Shown piece after piece: positions 32,660 through 43,500 of a DNA stretch of 64,000 nt (within the stretch, counting starts at the first letter, position 1; every line of letters begins with the position of its first letter). The stretch is taken from positions 992,001 to 1,056,000 of the forward strand of contig JBAJFG010000560.1 of assembly GCA_037903475.1 (NCBI GenBank). The letters are read 5' to 3'. The position numbers were made by a program, and so were the translations under genes. The notes beneath the pieces are model-generated. The model was not told where the DNA came from and did no database searches. It saw only the letters and a list, made by a program, of their open reading frames with translations. This stretch comes from Ancylostoma caninum (lineage: Eukaryota > Nematoda > Chromadorea > Rhabditida > Ancylostomatidae).

Positions 32660-33911
32660 TTATTCAAGGATATTTCTTCCATGAGCTCTAATAATTTTTG
32701 GCATTACATGTGCTATATGTCCTACATAAGCCTTGCATTGGTCATTGGTCATTCTATTTCTCCAAAATTTTTTGATTCCTAGAACCAACTCATCATCGTT
32801 TTTCGGCTTGTGGAAATGTCTACAGCACTCGAATTGCACGAAGATAAACTAAGAAATCGAAAGAAGCCATTGGTGACCTCAGGAAGTGTTTAAGCTGGCG
32901 CCAAACAAATTCTATCGGGTCCAGATCAGGCCTCCCCGGAAGCCACTCTATCCGTTTGATTTTCCAGTGATCCATGTGCTCCAAAGTGAAGCGAGAGATA
33001 TGCTTTGGATCATTATCTTGTGCAAGGCGACATCGTCCACCATATGCGGTGTAGGCAAAGGGAATATAGTAATCCCTAATAATCTTGCAATACAGATTGC
33101 TATCCATTCTCACCTAAATGAAAATCAAATTCTTTTTTAGAACGCTACACATTTTTAATACTTTCAATAGATGGAATCACTTTTCTAAACCAAAACATTG
33201 AGCAACATTTTAGCAACTAACACGGCCGTCGAAAATCACTATTGGTGTAGCACCATGGGAGCTTATGCCTGCCCAAACATGAACCTTCACAGGATGTTTA
33301 GCTCTAGATTTGATACGCCGATGTTCTTCGTCTTTTCTTAGGTAGCAGGTTTTTGAATCGTTCTCTAATTGCGCTGTCGATCCATCCACGGAGACGACAT
33401 CATCGAAAGTCTCCTTAAATTGAATAAGGATTTTTGTTCTGAAATTCACTTAGACGTAGGACAAGAACGTACGTGCTTTGAAATCATAGCTTCACAGAAC
33501 GCCAGCCCTTTTTAACAATTTCCTGCACTCTTTACGCTTTTCGCAACAAAACCGAGTTTTCGTCGTAGTCGCAACATCACTGTAGGTTTCACGCCCAGGG
33601 CTAGAACTCTCGCTACTATCGTGCACAATTCTTTGGTTGTAGTTTCGTTGTTTTGGTGCAACCTTTTTCATTGCATTCTGGATGCGTGAAATATTGTAGT
33701 TGCTGAATTTCCTGCTGACGGCCTTTGGAATTTTGGTAAAGCGATTGTGGCAGTTTGCAATTGTGAATTTCTGAACGACATAGCGTACTTTTGCATGAGT
33801 GATTGAGGGGAAACAAGGCAGAAGAATGCGCACGATTTCTGTCATTGAATGACCTTCAATGTGGCGAGAAATCACGGCGTTTCCGATCGCAAATTTAGCG
33901 GTATTGTCCAT
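32660..33911 (-). CDS. Tc1-type DD34E transposase, four exons, intact 342 aa
   Basis: Transposase of the Tc1/mariner superfamily, cutting and pasting at TA sites. Exons on the minus strand are 33,911-33,496, 33,438-33,222, 33,113-32,878 and 32,819-32,660. All introns are GT-AG, and together they encode 342 residues, essentially the length of Tc1. An N-terminal helix-turn-helix part (SRHIEGHSMTEIVRILLPCF) precedes the catalytic domain: VVSVDG (first Asp), HVWAGISSHGATPIVIFDG, QDNDPKH (second Asp) and LDPIEFVW (Glu), with exactly 34 residues between the second Asp and the Glu. The C-terminus CKAYVGHIAHVMPKII is also present. No stop or frameshift is seen. The usual Asp-Glu after the first Asp is Asp-Gly here. 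I could not find flanking inverted repeats, so mobility is uncertain. Confidence 0.88.
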
Positions 33912-34193
33912 CTGGAAAATAGAAAATGCGAATTCGAGAAACTACAAAAAACTCGAATAGGATGAGATGAGATGAGACGAATTATAAGGGAATAATCTGA
34001 ACAGCCGCTAAGGCGTCCCATTCACCTCCTAGATGGTTACACTGGGCGATAGAAGGTCAGAGATAAGATGATCTCATCGAATAGAGGAAGCATTCAGGCA
34101 TCACTCTTTTCGTGGACAACTGACCTGACCCAATAACTTTGTTCTCACGTCTTTTCGCACACCCTCAGGGTAGAGGGCTCGGTTCTACCAAGT

Positions 34194-34794
34194 CTTCTTC
34201 TTCTTCAGCGTTTGTCCCGTTCGTTGGCGGGGTCCGCTTTTCTGATCTTCTGACGCCATTTAGCTCTATCGTGAGCCTGGTCTGGGTGGGCGCCCACATG
34301 CTTCAGATCCGCATGCAGTCTGGCCAGCCACCGTTGCTTCGGCCGTCCTTTTGGTCGTTTTCCTGGTACCTCGAGGTCAAGGTCTACTTTGCAGACGGTG
34401 TCTTTGTTGGCGCGCAGTACGTGGCCGTACCATCTGAGGCGAGTTTCGCGGAGCTTGTCAGCAATCGTGGCGATGCCGAACCGCTCTCGGATCCTTTCAT
34501 TGCGTATGCGGTCCACACGCGTGATACTAGCCATCCATCGTGAGATCTTCATCTCCATCACACCCAGGCGGCGTTCCACTTCCTTGGTGGCCAGCCAGCA
34601 TTCTGCACCATACAGTGCGACGGGTCTAACAACTGCTCGATACACCTTCGACTTGAACCGATCCGGGATCTTCTTGTCGCACAGCACTCCCGTCATTGAG
34701 CGCCACTTCAGCCATGCAGCGCTGATACGACTGACGACTTCATGGGCTAGGTTGCCTTCGGCTGAGAGTGTTGAGCCGAGATACTTGAAGTATT
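34194..34794 (-). mobile_element. 5'-truncated RTE non-LTR retrotransposon with 14-bp target duplications
   Basis: The minus strand encodes the C-terminal end of an RTE-clade polyprotein (YFKYLGSTLSAEG, RPVALYGAECW, RLRWYGHVLRA, GRPKQRWL). The 3' tail is a GAA-type repeat (plus CTTCTTCTTC at 34,194-34,203), typical of RTE elements. CGGTTCTACCAAGT occurs at 34,180-34,193 and again at 34,795-34,808, a 14-bp target-site duplication that bounds the copy. The 5' truncation at YFKYLG is the usual result of incomplete target-primed reverse transcription. Confidence 0.88.
34205..34794 (-). pseudogene. RTE reverse transcriptase C-terminal fragment
   Basis: An uninterrupted frame of about 195 codons inside the truncated insertion, ending in a stop just before the GAA tail. 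It lacks the endonuclease and the catalytic RT palm, so it is non-functional. The absence of disabling mutations suggests a young insertion. The first few codons of the apparent ORF above 34,794 belong to the host target duplication. Confidence 0.85.
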
Positions 34795-35146
34795 CGGTTC
34801 TACCAAGTATCAAGGATAAATATCACTCACGTTCCTGTTGTGATGATATGGGGCTTTGTTCATTTTTCTGACTCAAATGATTATTGTGTATGGCCGGCAT
34901 ATGAGTGTGAACACGCACTCGCGCGTGTGGGTGTGTGCTAATGCTTCATGTTGGCTGTATCCTGCAGTCCGGATTTGGCCAAAAGCTCGCATTCTAACGA
35001 CTGGGAAGCGCATGAGAGGCGATCTGGGGCCGCCTCTAATAAATAAGTCCCTCGTCCACGGGGAAGGGAATCCTTCCCCTCAACAGTCGAATGCCGGCGA
35101 CAGGCCGTGGTGACAGGCCGGCCGAAGAAGACCCACGTCACGTCGT

Positions 35147-36136
35147 ATGGTTATGACGTCAATAGTGCCTGAGAAGAAAACTACGGCGTACACGGGAGTC
35201 GACGCGCACTTTCGGGGCCCGGGTAGTGTGAAAAGTATGCGAGGGTCCCCGATGCTTCGCGAACGGCGGCATCGGGGGGCAAGCAGGCGAGTCGTTAAGG
35301 AGGACAACGTAGCCAAGACGCGAATTGCGACTTTGAACGTCGGCACGTTGACAGGTCGCTCGTGCGAGTTAGCAGCCGCACTAGAGCGCAGAAGAATCGA
35401 CATATGCGCGGTTCAGGAGACGAGATGGTCAGGCAGTAAGTCGAAGGACATAGGATGTGGCTACAAACTCATTTACCATGGCAGTGCAGGTACCAGAAGT
35501 GGCGTCGGAGTCGTAGTCTCAGAACGCTACCGAGACGCAATAGCAGAAGTCCAGCGTTTCGACGATCGGCTTATGAAAATTGTCATCGCCACTGTTGAAC
35601 TGCGGCTCCACTTCTTCTCGGCATACGCTCCGCAAACTGGCTGTTCTGAGCGTATCAAGGACGACTTCTGGGCGTTGCTTGATGAGAAGACAGCAGAGGT
35701 GCCGAAGGAGGATACTCTTGTCGTTGCGGGAGACCTCAATGGTCACGTGGGAGAAACGAGGAGCGATTACAGTTGTCATGGTGGGTTCGGCTACGGTACA
35801 CGTAACGAAGACGGTGAACGTATTCTGGAGTACGCCGAGTCTCACAACCTCGTCGTAACGAACACATGGTTTCAAAAACGTACGTCTCATCTTGTTTCCT
35901 TCTATAGCGGCAATACGAAGACACAGATCGACTATGTACTTTTGCGTCGTCAAGATCGAAAGCTGGTCACGGACGTGAAAGTCGTGCCGTATGAGACAGT
36001 AGCGACACAACATCGGCCACTGATCTGTTCGTTGAAAATCACTCCACCGAAGAGGAAGTACGAGGAGAGATGCGGACCAGCAATGACCCATGGTTCGATG
36101 ACGCCGTCGCCATACGAAGTCCTGCCAGTTCGATGA
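35147..36136 (+). CDS. RTE-type apurinic endonuclease domain, C-terminally truncated element
   Basis: A 329-codon ORF carries a complete AP-endonuclease domain of RTE retrotransposons: LNVGTLTGRS, VQETRWSG, HGSAGTRSGVGVVV, SAYAPQTG, VAGDLNGHVG, QIDYVLLRR and TQHRPLICS. The Asn, Glu, Asp/Asn, Asp and His catalytic positions are all present. It should nick target DNA for reverse transcription. The reading frame departs from the usual RTE polyprotein right after KRKYEERCGPA and stops 18 codons later, with no RT downstream on this strand. The RT fragment at 34,205-34,794 is on the other strand and has its own target duplications, so it is a separate insertion. The ATG may not be the true start; upstream sequence to about 35,000 looks like an RTE 5' leader. 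Confidence 0.85.
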   Translation: MVMTSIVPEKKTTAYTGVDAHFRGPGSVKSMRGSPMLRERRHRGASRRVVKEDNVAKTRIATLNVGTLTGRSCELAAALERRRIDICAVQETRWSGSKSKDIGCGYKLIYHGSAGTRSGVGVVVSERYRDAIAEVQRFDDRLMKIVIATVELRLHFFSAYAPQTGCSERIKDDFWALLDEKTAEVPKEDTLVVAGDLNGHVGETRSDYSCHGGFGYGTRNEDGERILEYAESHNLVVTNTWFQKRTSHLVSFYSGNTKTQIDYVLLRRQDRKLVTDVKVVPYETVATQHRPLICSLKITPPKRKYEERCGPAMTHGSMTPSPYEVLPVR

Positions 36137-37690
36137 AGCCGCCGATTGTCGCCGGCCAACGTCTTCCTATCAACGCCAAGCTGCCGTCGATCCAGGAGCG
36201 CCGCGCGTGTCCAGGCTGGTTATGACTTGACGCATTAAGTGTTTTGTGTTTTAGACTTCTATTGTATTGATGTCGTTTCTGCTTTGGGGATATGAATTGG
36301 CTATAGTTTATGTGTATCGATCATAAGGAAGAAAGTGATTGAAGGTTCAAAGTGGAAAAGGGTTGGAAGATATAACAAGTATCCCGCTATGTTTGCTGAA
36401 AAGAGTGTCCTATATTCACCCGGGAAATGGGAAGGCGCTGAACACACCCATTATGTAACGCTCGCTCGCACGCGCTAGGGTAGTAGGCCTCTCACACTTA
36501 GCCCGCTGGCTTGCGAGTAAGTCCACTGACATCTTAGGCGCGCGATACTACCCTAAGATCCTTGTGGGTTGTTGGTCAAACCCTCCTTTGCCGTGTCCGG
36601 TTCGGGTGCTACCACCGACGCCCGGACAGGGCGCGACAGTGTTTTCGATCAACAAAAAAAAATTAGGCTGAGAACCACTGCTTTTGTTTTCCTAATTCTA
36701 GCTTGCATTCAAAGTCCTGATAACGTTTGTGCAACTATCTGAAGGAACGCCCCAAGGAGGTTGCCGTCACAGTTATCACCTGGTACTCTTCAGCTTTTGA
36801 TTTCCTTGGTAAAATTTAGAGGATGACTGACCTAAATCATTTGATTTTCTTGTCTTTTCATGGCACTAAACGAGATAAGACAACAGCAGAATTGGACCCC
36901 TGCCCAAGTACTGCCACTAGCACACCTTCATCGCTTAGTCAAATCTATGCGACAATCCACTCCTGACATTAGCTTCGAAATTGCGCAACTAAACCCAAAC
37001 GCGGATCTCAAACAACCTATCGTCTTCATTTGGAGACTAGAAAAGGGGAAGGCTGCATATGAATGCTGAGTATACCAGTTTCGGATCTATCAGAACGCTA
37101 TACACATTGTCCATTATTTCCAGAGAATCCGAAAAACTGCGACAAGGTCAAAATTTGGGTGACCTGCTGTTTCGATATGCATTCTAGCGAGTTCATGAGA
37201 AGAACATTTGTTCCTTATGCGGGGAAAGCGAAGGGTAAACAGTCAGAGAAAGAACAAGAAATTTGGATCATTTAGAAAACTTGAGAATTAGAGAATTCAG
37301 GAAATAAGAGAAGAAGAAAACAAGAAAAAAAAAGAGGACAAGAATTTTGAGAGGTCTGTTGAACCTAAATCTGTTAAATTGTTGTTGTAACCAATTTAGT
37401 TTTTTTTATCTAAACGGCTACTTTTTCTAAACTTTTCCATATTTTCTGTATTTTTCTATATGTTTACATATTTTCCATCCCAAACGCAACTGACGGGTTG
37501 GAACGGTGGCGAGAGTGGTTTCAGACGAAGCTGCGTCGAATGTTGCCGCACCAGGCATGCCCAAAGGAGCGATGATGCGCTCTTCTCGAGTATGTCCGCT
37601 CCACAAGTGATTTTAGTTGGAGAGAGGCTTCAGAAAAAAGGAGAGAATACGAAAAAAGTATGTGGCAATCGAGAGGTGTACAGCCTGTAA
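36137..37690. other. No recognised gene
   Basis: GC-rich non-coding sequence follows the endonuclease ORF to about 36,640, including the imperfect inverted pair CTAGGGTAGTAGG / TACTACCCTAAG (36,473-36,557). It may be the remaining tail of that retroelement. The rest is AT-rich with poly-A runs. Confidence 0.4.
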
Positions 37691-37760
37691 ACACAAGTAC
37701 AGAGCCTTTTATTTACAGATTGATACAAGTACAGGGCTTTTTATTTACAGATTGAAAGCA
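37690..37760. repeat. Short tandem duplication (~37 bp x 2)
   Basis: AGTACAGAGCCTTTTATTTA and AGTACAGGGCTTTTTATTTA, each followed by CAGATTGA, lie head to tail. Confidence 0.7.
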
Positions 37761-40434
37761 ACCAGTGCTGATGTGCACTATCATGAATGCTTGACATCGG
37801 CCAAAATGACCGCGTCATAGCCCATGGTTCTTCCACAAGTAATCGTCGAGTGAATTACACTCGACTTCTGCCTTCGGAACAGACCAGTTGCTATCAGTGG
37901 TACAACGACAAGAGGGCTTCACATTTCGTCTGCTTCATGGTGATACTCAAATTTTGATCTTAGAAGCCCTGACGGAATCGGGGATCTTTGAACTTGCTGA
38001 GAGCTGTGGCACTAGAACTTAACGAAGACCAAGAATTCCACGACTTTTGCATATTTCCACGCCACCTCAGAAGAGGTCGCGTTGTGCGAGCGGTGGGATG
38101 TGGGAGGAGGCGAGGAATCGATGACACTACCTTCCTCTCTCAGCCCATTTTGTCGCGCTTGTCGGGTACTCACGTTGAGAAGCAGGTTTCTTTGCAGCAG
38201 AGCAATAAGAATGAGATTACCAAAGGAGTACACCTCAAAAATGGTTCGGTAGACCCTTACGGAGAGTTGTAAAAGCAAAAGTTAAAAAAATTGAATACTT
38301 GCGACAGGTCGGATGAAAAATACGTAGAAAGCAAAAGCGAAGAGCGAAGCTGATCAATGTAGTGCAAAAAAAGAGGAAAATAGGTACGCAAAACAAACTT
38401 CAGTCGTAAAAAATGAAGAAAAATACTGCAAAAAAAACCTTCGTTCTCTATACCTTGAATTGGTTTGGTATATAGCAATCCCTAACTTTGAAGTTCTATT
38501 CATTCTTACTTACTACTACATTACACAGATGCGTCAATTCTATCAGCTGTCAAAAAAAGTTCAACCTACACAAAAAATGTGCCTCAAAAAAATGTACCCC
38601 CGCTTCCTATAGCGTGCACTTGATTCCAAAATAGAAGTATTGAAGATTTTTCAATCTTCTGGTGAGAAAGCCTCCTCCATATTCATTCCCTATGTGAAAT
38701 GACGGATTTATATCCAATTCTAGTACACATATTTAATGTCTAATTTACATATGTGTAGTTCGTTTGGTTGAGCGCTGTACCCGGAAAGGTCATGCTCTGC
38801 GATTGGCTAATTCACTCAAAAGGCCAATCACGGACAGCAGGCTCAGCACCCTTTCTAGGTAAAACGCTCCACACCGGTTTCTCTATTTTCCGGATATAGA
38901 CAATCGACCTCAAAAACTGTTCGTTCCAATTTCATAGTCGCTTCTGTTAGTGGGAAGAGGCCAAAATTCTCTCGTTCTACGCGGAATCAGTTACATACTA
39001 CAGCTCAAGTCAAACGAATTAAATTTCTACTAAACTCAGGTTTGAAATTGCGATTCATACAAATCGGTGTGATCTCGCGCAACAGAGGTCTCAGAAATAC
39101 GTAATTAAAAAAACAATGATTCAGGCATACCATCAAAGTACAACGGTGACAAAGGTACGTAGTTGAGGAGCTGCTATGGCTGCGGTGACAATGTACTAAG
39201 AATGCTACGAAGTCTCTTCCATGCTTTCCACTATTTTCCAAGAAAATGAACGAAAGTCTTACACCATGCAGCATTCCATATTGAATGGTAGCTTGCTCGC
39301 TCTCTCATTTCTCAATGAAAGGAGCAACTTTTGGAAAGGCAAAAAAAAAGAGAAAGAGACGGGATTCCGCAAAACGGTGGGGGCTTTAAGGTGTACAACA
39401 TTAGTATTATATGTAGATACAAGCTGCACTGAACTGCGAAGGAAGTTTCAAAGGACGCATCCACGGGATTTCCCACTTTTGTGTTGAGGGACGGCCCAGC
39501 CTGGCAAATGAACCACAAAGAACCAGTGAAATCAAAAGCAGACCATTGAAATAAAAAAATCTAATCTCATATCTAATTCGGAGCAAATTTTCATGGAGTG
39601 GTGAGTCAGCGTCAAACAATTGGCGGATGGTGTGAGCCGCTTCACAGTGTTGTTGTGGAAGAAGCGTGGTGGGTCTCAAACGAAGTCTCGGGTAAGAGCA
39701 TGTGAGGGAGTCGAGTCTTTGATCCTGCCACCTTCCTCCAATTAGTTTGACACAGACTGTGAAGCTTGGAAGAGACTGGCCAAGTTCGTCAAGAAATTTT
39801 TTTGTATGTGGTGGCTGCCATATAGGGTTCACCCTTGCGCGTTCGGAAGAAGGAGAACATTTCCATGCTGAAACCATACATAGAATGTGAGCGTACTTCC
39901 TGTTCTAGTGCATGGGCGAACGCAAAGATTTCTTTCATTGTAAAAGTGAAAGTTGAAGCTTACCACTATGAACCTTATAATAGTTGCAAATCTGCAGCTG
40001 CGTATGTTGAACATTAACCTTAGTTTCGCGTGATTAAACAGAAATCACCAAGTTGAAGTACAAAAAACTTTGCTGCAGATAGTGGGGGTTACGAGTGAAT
40101 GTACGAAAAGCTGCCAGGAAGGACTGCCACTGAGCGTTTCTTGAGATGGATTTTGTGACACGACGTCGAGTTCCTTCATTATTAATAATACCTAAATTCG
40201 GAAAGAAAACTGAACAATGTTTGTCAGCTTCGCTTATTCGTATTCGAAGAACGATCACGAAACAAAAAATGAAACCAACAAAACATCTAGAACAAAACAG
40301 TGATGGTGCATGTTATCACACCCACATGCGCACTTGCATGCCCCCCCCCCCCCCTCCTCCGAGAATGGCTCGCCAAATTTTTGAAATTGCTCTAATTGCT
40401 TTAGAAAACAAATAAAAACCTTGCAATATTCATA
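37761..40434. other. No recognised gene
   Basis: Short open frames on both strands show no known domain. A 14-bp poly-C run lies at 40,341-40,354. Confidence 0.35.
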
Positions 40435-40537
40435 TTATATTATCTTATATTATATTATATTATATTATATTATATTATATTATATTATATTATATTATAT
40501 TATATTATATTATATTATATTATATTATATTATATTA
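40435..40537. repeat. (ATATT)n microsatellite, left part
   Basis: About 20 units of a TATAT/ATATT pentamer run up to the left Helitron boundary. The same repeat resumes at 46,984-47,025, so the Helitron landed inside it. Confidence 0.95.
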
Positions 40538-43500
40538 CTAGCGCCCCTTCGGGACGCTAGAAAGTGGGGTGGGGCAGCCACTTGAGGCACGTGCAAAAGC
40601 TCCGCACGTGCAAAATGCTTAGAAAATTAGCAAATAAGCAAAATTAATCATTAACTGAGCTCAAATTCAAAAACCTTCTTATAAGTTACGTATAAGAGAA
40701 GCAGAACAAATCTTCCAATGAGCCCAAACATGAGTCCTTCTTATGAGTTGAGTATGCGAATGAGAAGTTCGTTCCTCATCGTATGGCATATTCGTGCGTA
40801 TTCCTCACTAATGCAGACGCGTTCTCCATCGGCGGAACTGTATCCTGCCGTACCCCACATTATTGGACAAAACGAAATTGTATCCGAGTGTTTTCCACAC
40901 TACTGGGCCGCAGCGGATTTTCCTCCATCGGTGGACCCGTATTCTGGCGCCATCTTCACACATTAGGCCTGAACCGTATCCTGGTATTCTCCACTTTACT
41001 GAGTCACAGCGGACCAATCCTACGTTGGCGGACCCGTATCCTGTTGTTATCCATACTACTGGGCCACGGCGGGCCCTTCCTTCATCAGAGTGCCCGATTT
41101 TGGCGCCTTCCTCACAGTTAGGACAAGCCGGATCCGTTCTCCAGGGGCGGGTTCGCATCCTGTCATTCTCAACACTAAAGTGGACCCGTATCCTGGTGTC
41201 CCCCGCACCATTGGGCCCTCGCGGGCCTTCTCTCCATAGCTGGACCCACGTCATGGCGTTCCCCACGGCAATGGGTCACGGTGGGCCCTTTCTCCATCGG
41301 TGGACCCGTTTCTTGACGTTCCCCACAGCATGGGCCACGGTGGGCTCTTTCTGCATCGGCGGACCCGTGTCTCGGCGTTCCCCGCACCACTGGGCCACGG
41401 CGGGCCCTTTCTCCATCGGTGGACCCGTTTCTTGGCGTTCCTCACAGCATGGGCCACGGCGGGCCCTTTCTCCATCGGTGGACCCGTGTCTCGGCGTTTC
41501 CCGCATCACTGGGCCACGGCGGGCCCTTTCTTCATCGGTGGACCCGTGTCATTGAGTTCCCCACGGCACTGGGCCACGGTGGGCTCTTTCTCCATCGGTG
41601 GACCCGTGTCTCGGCGTTCCCCGCACCACTGGGCCACAGCGGGCCCTTTCTCCATCGGTGGACCCGTTTCTTGGCGTTCCTCACAGCATGGGCCACGGCG
41701 GACCCTTTCTCCATCGGTGGACCCGTGTCTCGGCGTTCCCCGCACCACTGGGCCACGACGGGCCCTTTCTCCATCGGTGGACCCGTTTCTTGGCGTTCCC
41801 CACAGCATGGGCCACGGCGGGCTCTTTCTCCATCGGTGGACCCGTGTCTCGGCGTTCCCCGCATCACAGGGCCACGGCGGGCCCTTTCTTCATCGGTGGA
41901 CCCGTGTCTCGGCGTTCCCCGCACCACTGGGCCACGGCGGGCCCTTTCTCCATCGGTGGACCCGTTTCTTGGCGTTCCCCGCACCACTGGGCCACGGCGG
42001 GCCCTTTCTCCATCGGTGGACCCGTGTCTCGGCGTTCCCCGCACCACTGGGCCACGGCGGGCCCTTTCTCCATCGGTGGACCCGTTTCTTGGCGTTCCCC
42101 ACAGCATGGGCCACGGCGGGCTCTTTCTCCATCGGTGGACCCGTGTCTCGGCGTTCCCCGCAACACTGGGCCACGGCGGGCTCTTTCTTCATCGGTGGAC
42201 CCGTGTCATTGAGTTCCCCACGGCACTGGGCCACGGTGGGCCCTTTCTCCATCGGTGGACCCGTGTCTCGGCGTTCCCCGCATCACTGGGCCACGGCGGG
42301 CCCTTTCTTCATCGGTGGACCCGTGTCATTGAGTTCCCCACGGCACTGGGCCACGGTGGGCTCTTTCTCCATCGGTGGACCCGTGTCTCGGCGTTCCCCG
42401 CACCACTGGGCCACGGCGGGCCCTTTCTCCATCGGTGGACCCGTTTCTTGGCGTTCCTCACAGCATGGGCCACGGCGGGCCCTTTCTCCATCGGTGGACC
42501 CGTGTCTCGGCGTTTCCCGCATCACTGGGCCACGGCGGGCCCTTTCTTCATCGGTGGACCCGTGTCATTGAGTTCCCCACGGCACTGGGCCACGGTGGGC
42601 TCTTTCTGCATCGGCGGACCCGTGTCTCGGCGTTCCCCGCACCACTGGGCCACGGCGGGCCCTTTCTCCATCGGTGGACCCGTGTCTCGGCGTTCCCCGC
42701 ACCACTGGGCCACGGCGGGCCCTTTCTCCATCGGTGGACCCGTGTCATTGAGTTCCCCACGGCACTGGGCCACGGTGGGCCCTTTCTCCATCGGTGGACC
42801 CGTTTCTTGGCGTTCCCCACAGCATGGGCCACGGCGGGCTCTTTCTCCATCGGTGGACCCGTGTATCGGCGTTTCCCGCATCACGGGACCACGGCGGGCC
42901 CTTTCTTCATCGGTGGACCAGTGTCATTGAGTTCCCCACGGCACTGGGCCACGGTGGGCCCTTCCTCCATCGGTGGACCCGTTTCTTGGCGTTCCCCACA
43001 GCATGGGCCACGGCGGGCTCTTTCTCCATCGGTGGACCCGTGTCTCGGCGTTCCCCGCACCACTGGGCCACGGCGGGCCCTTTCTCCATCGGTGGACCCG
43101 TGTCTCGGCGTTTCCCGCATCACTGGGCCACGGCGGGCCCTTTCTTCATCGGTGGACCCGTGTCATTGAGTTCCCCACGGCACTGGGCCACGGTGGGCTC
43201 TTTCTCCATCGGTGGACCCGTGTCTCGGCGTTCCCCGCACCACTGGGCCACAGCGGGCCCTTTCTCCATCGGTGGACCCGTTTCTTGGCGTTCCTCACAG
43301 CATGGGCCACGGCGGACCCTTTCTCCATCGGTGGACCCGTGTCTCGGCGTTCCCCGCACCACTGGGCCACGACGGGCCCTTTCTCCATCGGTGGACCCGT
43401 TTCTTGGCGTTCCCCACAGCATGGGCCACGGCGGGCTCTTTCTCCATCGGTGGACCCCTGTCATGGAGTTTCTCGCACCACTGGGTCAGGCGGGCACTTT

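Noticed and set aside
34194..36136. A single RTE element with an internal inversion
   Set aside because: The minus-strand fragment has its own 14-bp target duplication and GAA tail, so it is an independent insertion beside the plus-strand endonuclease ORF.
37988..38272. Small basic protein (RRGRVVRAVGCGRRRG)
   Set aside because: No domain, splice support or conserved neighbour; similar-length frames occur by chance throughout the region.
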